A stretch of DNA of 5,036 nucleotides, from assembly GCA_025464925.1 (NCBI GenBank), contig JAODMS010000056.1:1-5036 (forward strand). Reading direction: 5' to 3'. The position numbers and the translations under genes were made by a program. The notes below the pieces were generated by a model. The model was given only the letters and a program-made list of their open reading frames with translations, was not told the DNA's origin and did no database searches. Of this stretch, positions 5,000-5,036 are shown piece after piece; positions within the stretch are counted from its first letter, which is position 1, and each line of letters starts with the position of its first letter. Origin of the DNA: Arthrobacter sp. (lineage in GTDB: Bacteria > Actinomycetota > Actinomycetes > Actinomycetales > Micrococcaceae).

Positions 5000-5036
5000 G
5001 TGGCTAACAACACTCGTGCTCGCCGTACCGCACGCC
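5000..5036 (+). CDS. rpsD: 30S ribosomal protein S4, first 12 codons (3' end outside window)
   Basis: S4 binds 16S rRNA early in small-subunit assembly. A GTG start at 5000 follows GGAAGGA (4988-4994) with five bases between, an excellent ribosome-binding site. The visible residues MANNTRARRTAR (GTG read as Met) match the N-terminus of Micrococcaceae S4, which is of the type lacking the zinc-binding cysteines at the start. The gene runs off the right edge. The order rarA then rpsD is familiar from Arthrobacter and relatives. In this lineage rpsD is typically a separate transcription unit, in keeping with the long leader. Confidence 0.88.
   Translation, partial: MANNTRARRTAR

Noticed and set aside
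1..5036. A new defence or multi-gene accessory system
   Set aside because: All recognised genes are translation or replication housekeeping genes plus a lone cupin. No toxin-antitoxin pair, nuclease, reverse transcriptase, CRISPR repeat or phage gene is visible.

Overview
The window looks like a piece of chromosome from a high-GC actinobacterium, most likely an Arthrobacter-like member of the Micrococcaceae. This rests on base composition, GTG starts, the wording of the AspRS and RpsD N-terminal sequences, and the order aspS, GNAT, acVLRF1, rarA, rpsD. The lineage is inferred from remembered family sequences; no search was run. Nothing points to phage, plasmid, CRISPR, tRNA or rRNA.

Layout. 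Positions 1-1529 hold aspS (aspartyl-tRNA synthetase) in an impossible arrangement. Bases 1-297 encode an inner N-terminal part of the enzyme on the minus strand and run off the left edge. Bases 291-1529 encode the rest on the plus strand. The two pieces are almost consecutive in the protein but point in opposite directions, so the gene is split by an inversion or a chimeric join at about 291-300. A strong hairpin with a GAAA loop follows the stop (1544-1581). Next comes a broken GNAT acetyltransferase (1626 to about 1971) with a one-base frameshift in a G run and no C-terminal catalytic domain. It ends where a 21-bp inverted repeat (1972-2039) begins. On the minus strand, 2063-2722 encodes an intact acVLRF1-type peptidyl-tRNA hydrolase. 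It diverges across 52 bp from rarA (2775-4166), an intact AAA+ protein of replication-fork maintenance. After rarA there is a good sigma-70-like promoter, a 19-codon leader reading frame with a stem-loop, then a small cupin gene (4374-4769). The window closes with a 230-bp leader and the first codons of rpsD (ribosomal protein S4, start 5000).

Functionally most genes are housekeeping: tRNA charging, rescue of stalled ribosomes, replication repair and ribosome assembly. The cupin looks like an added gene between rarA and rpsD. I see no new multi-gene system. The points most worth a second look are the split aspS, the decayed GNAT with its inverted repeat, and the uORF/stem-loop leader before the cupin. 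Three defects within 2 kb (inversion, frameshift, lost domain) raise the possibility of a draft or amplified-DNA assembly whose first 300 bases are chimeric.
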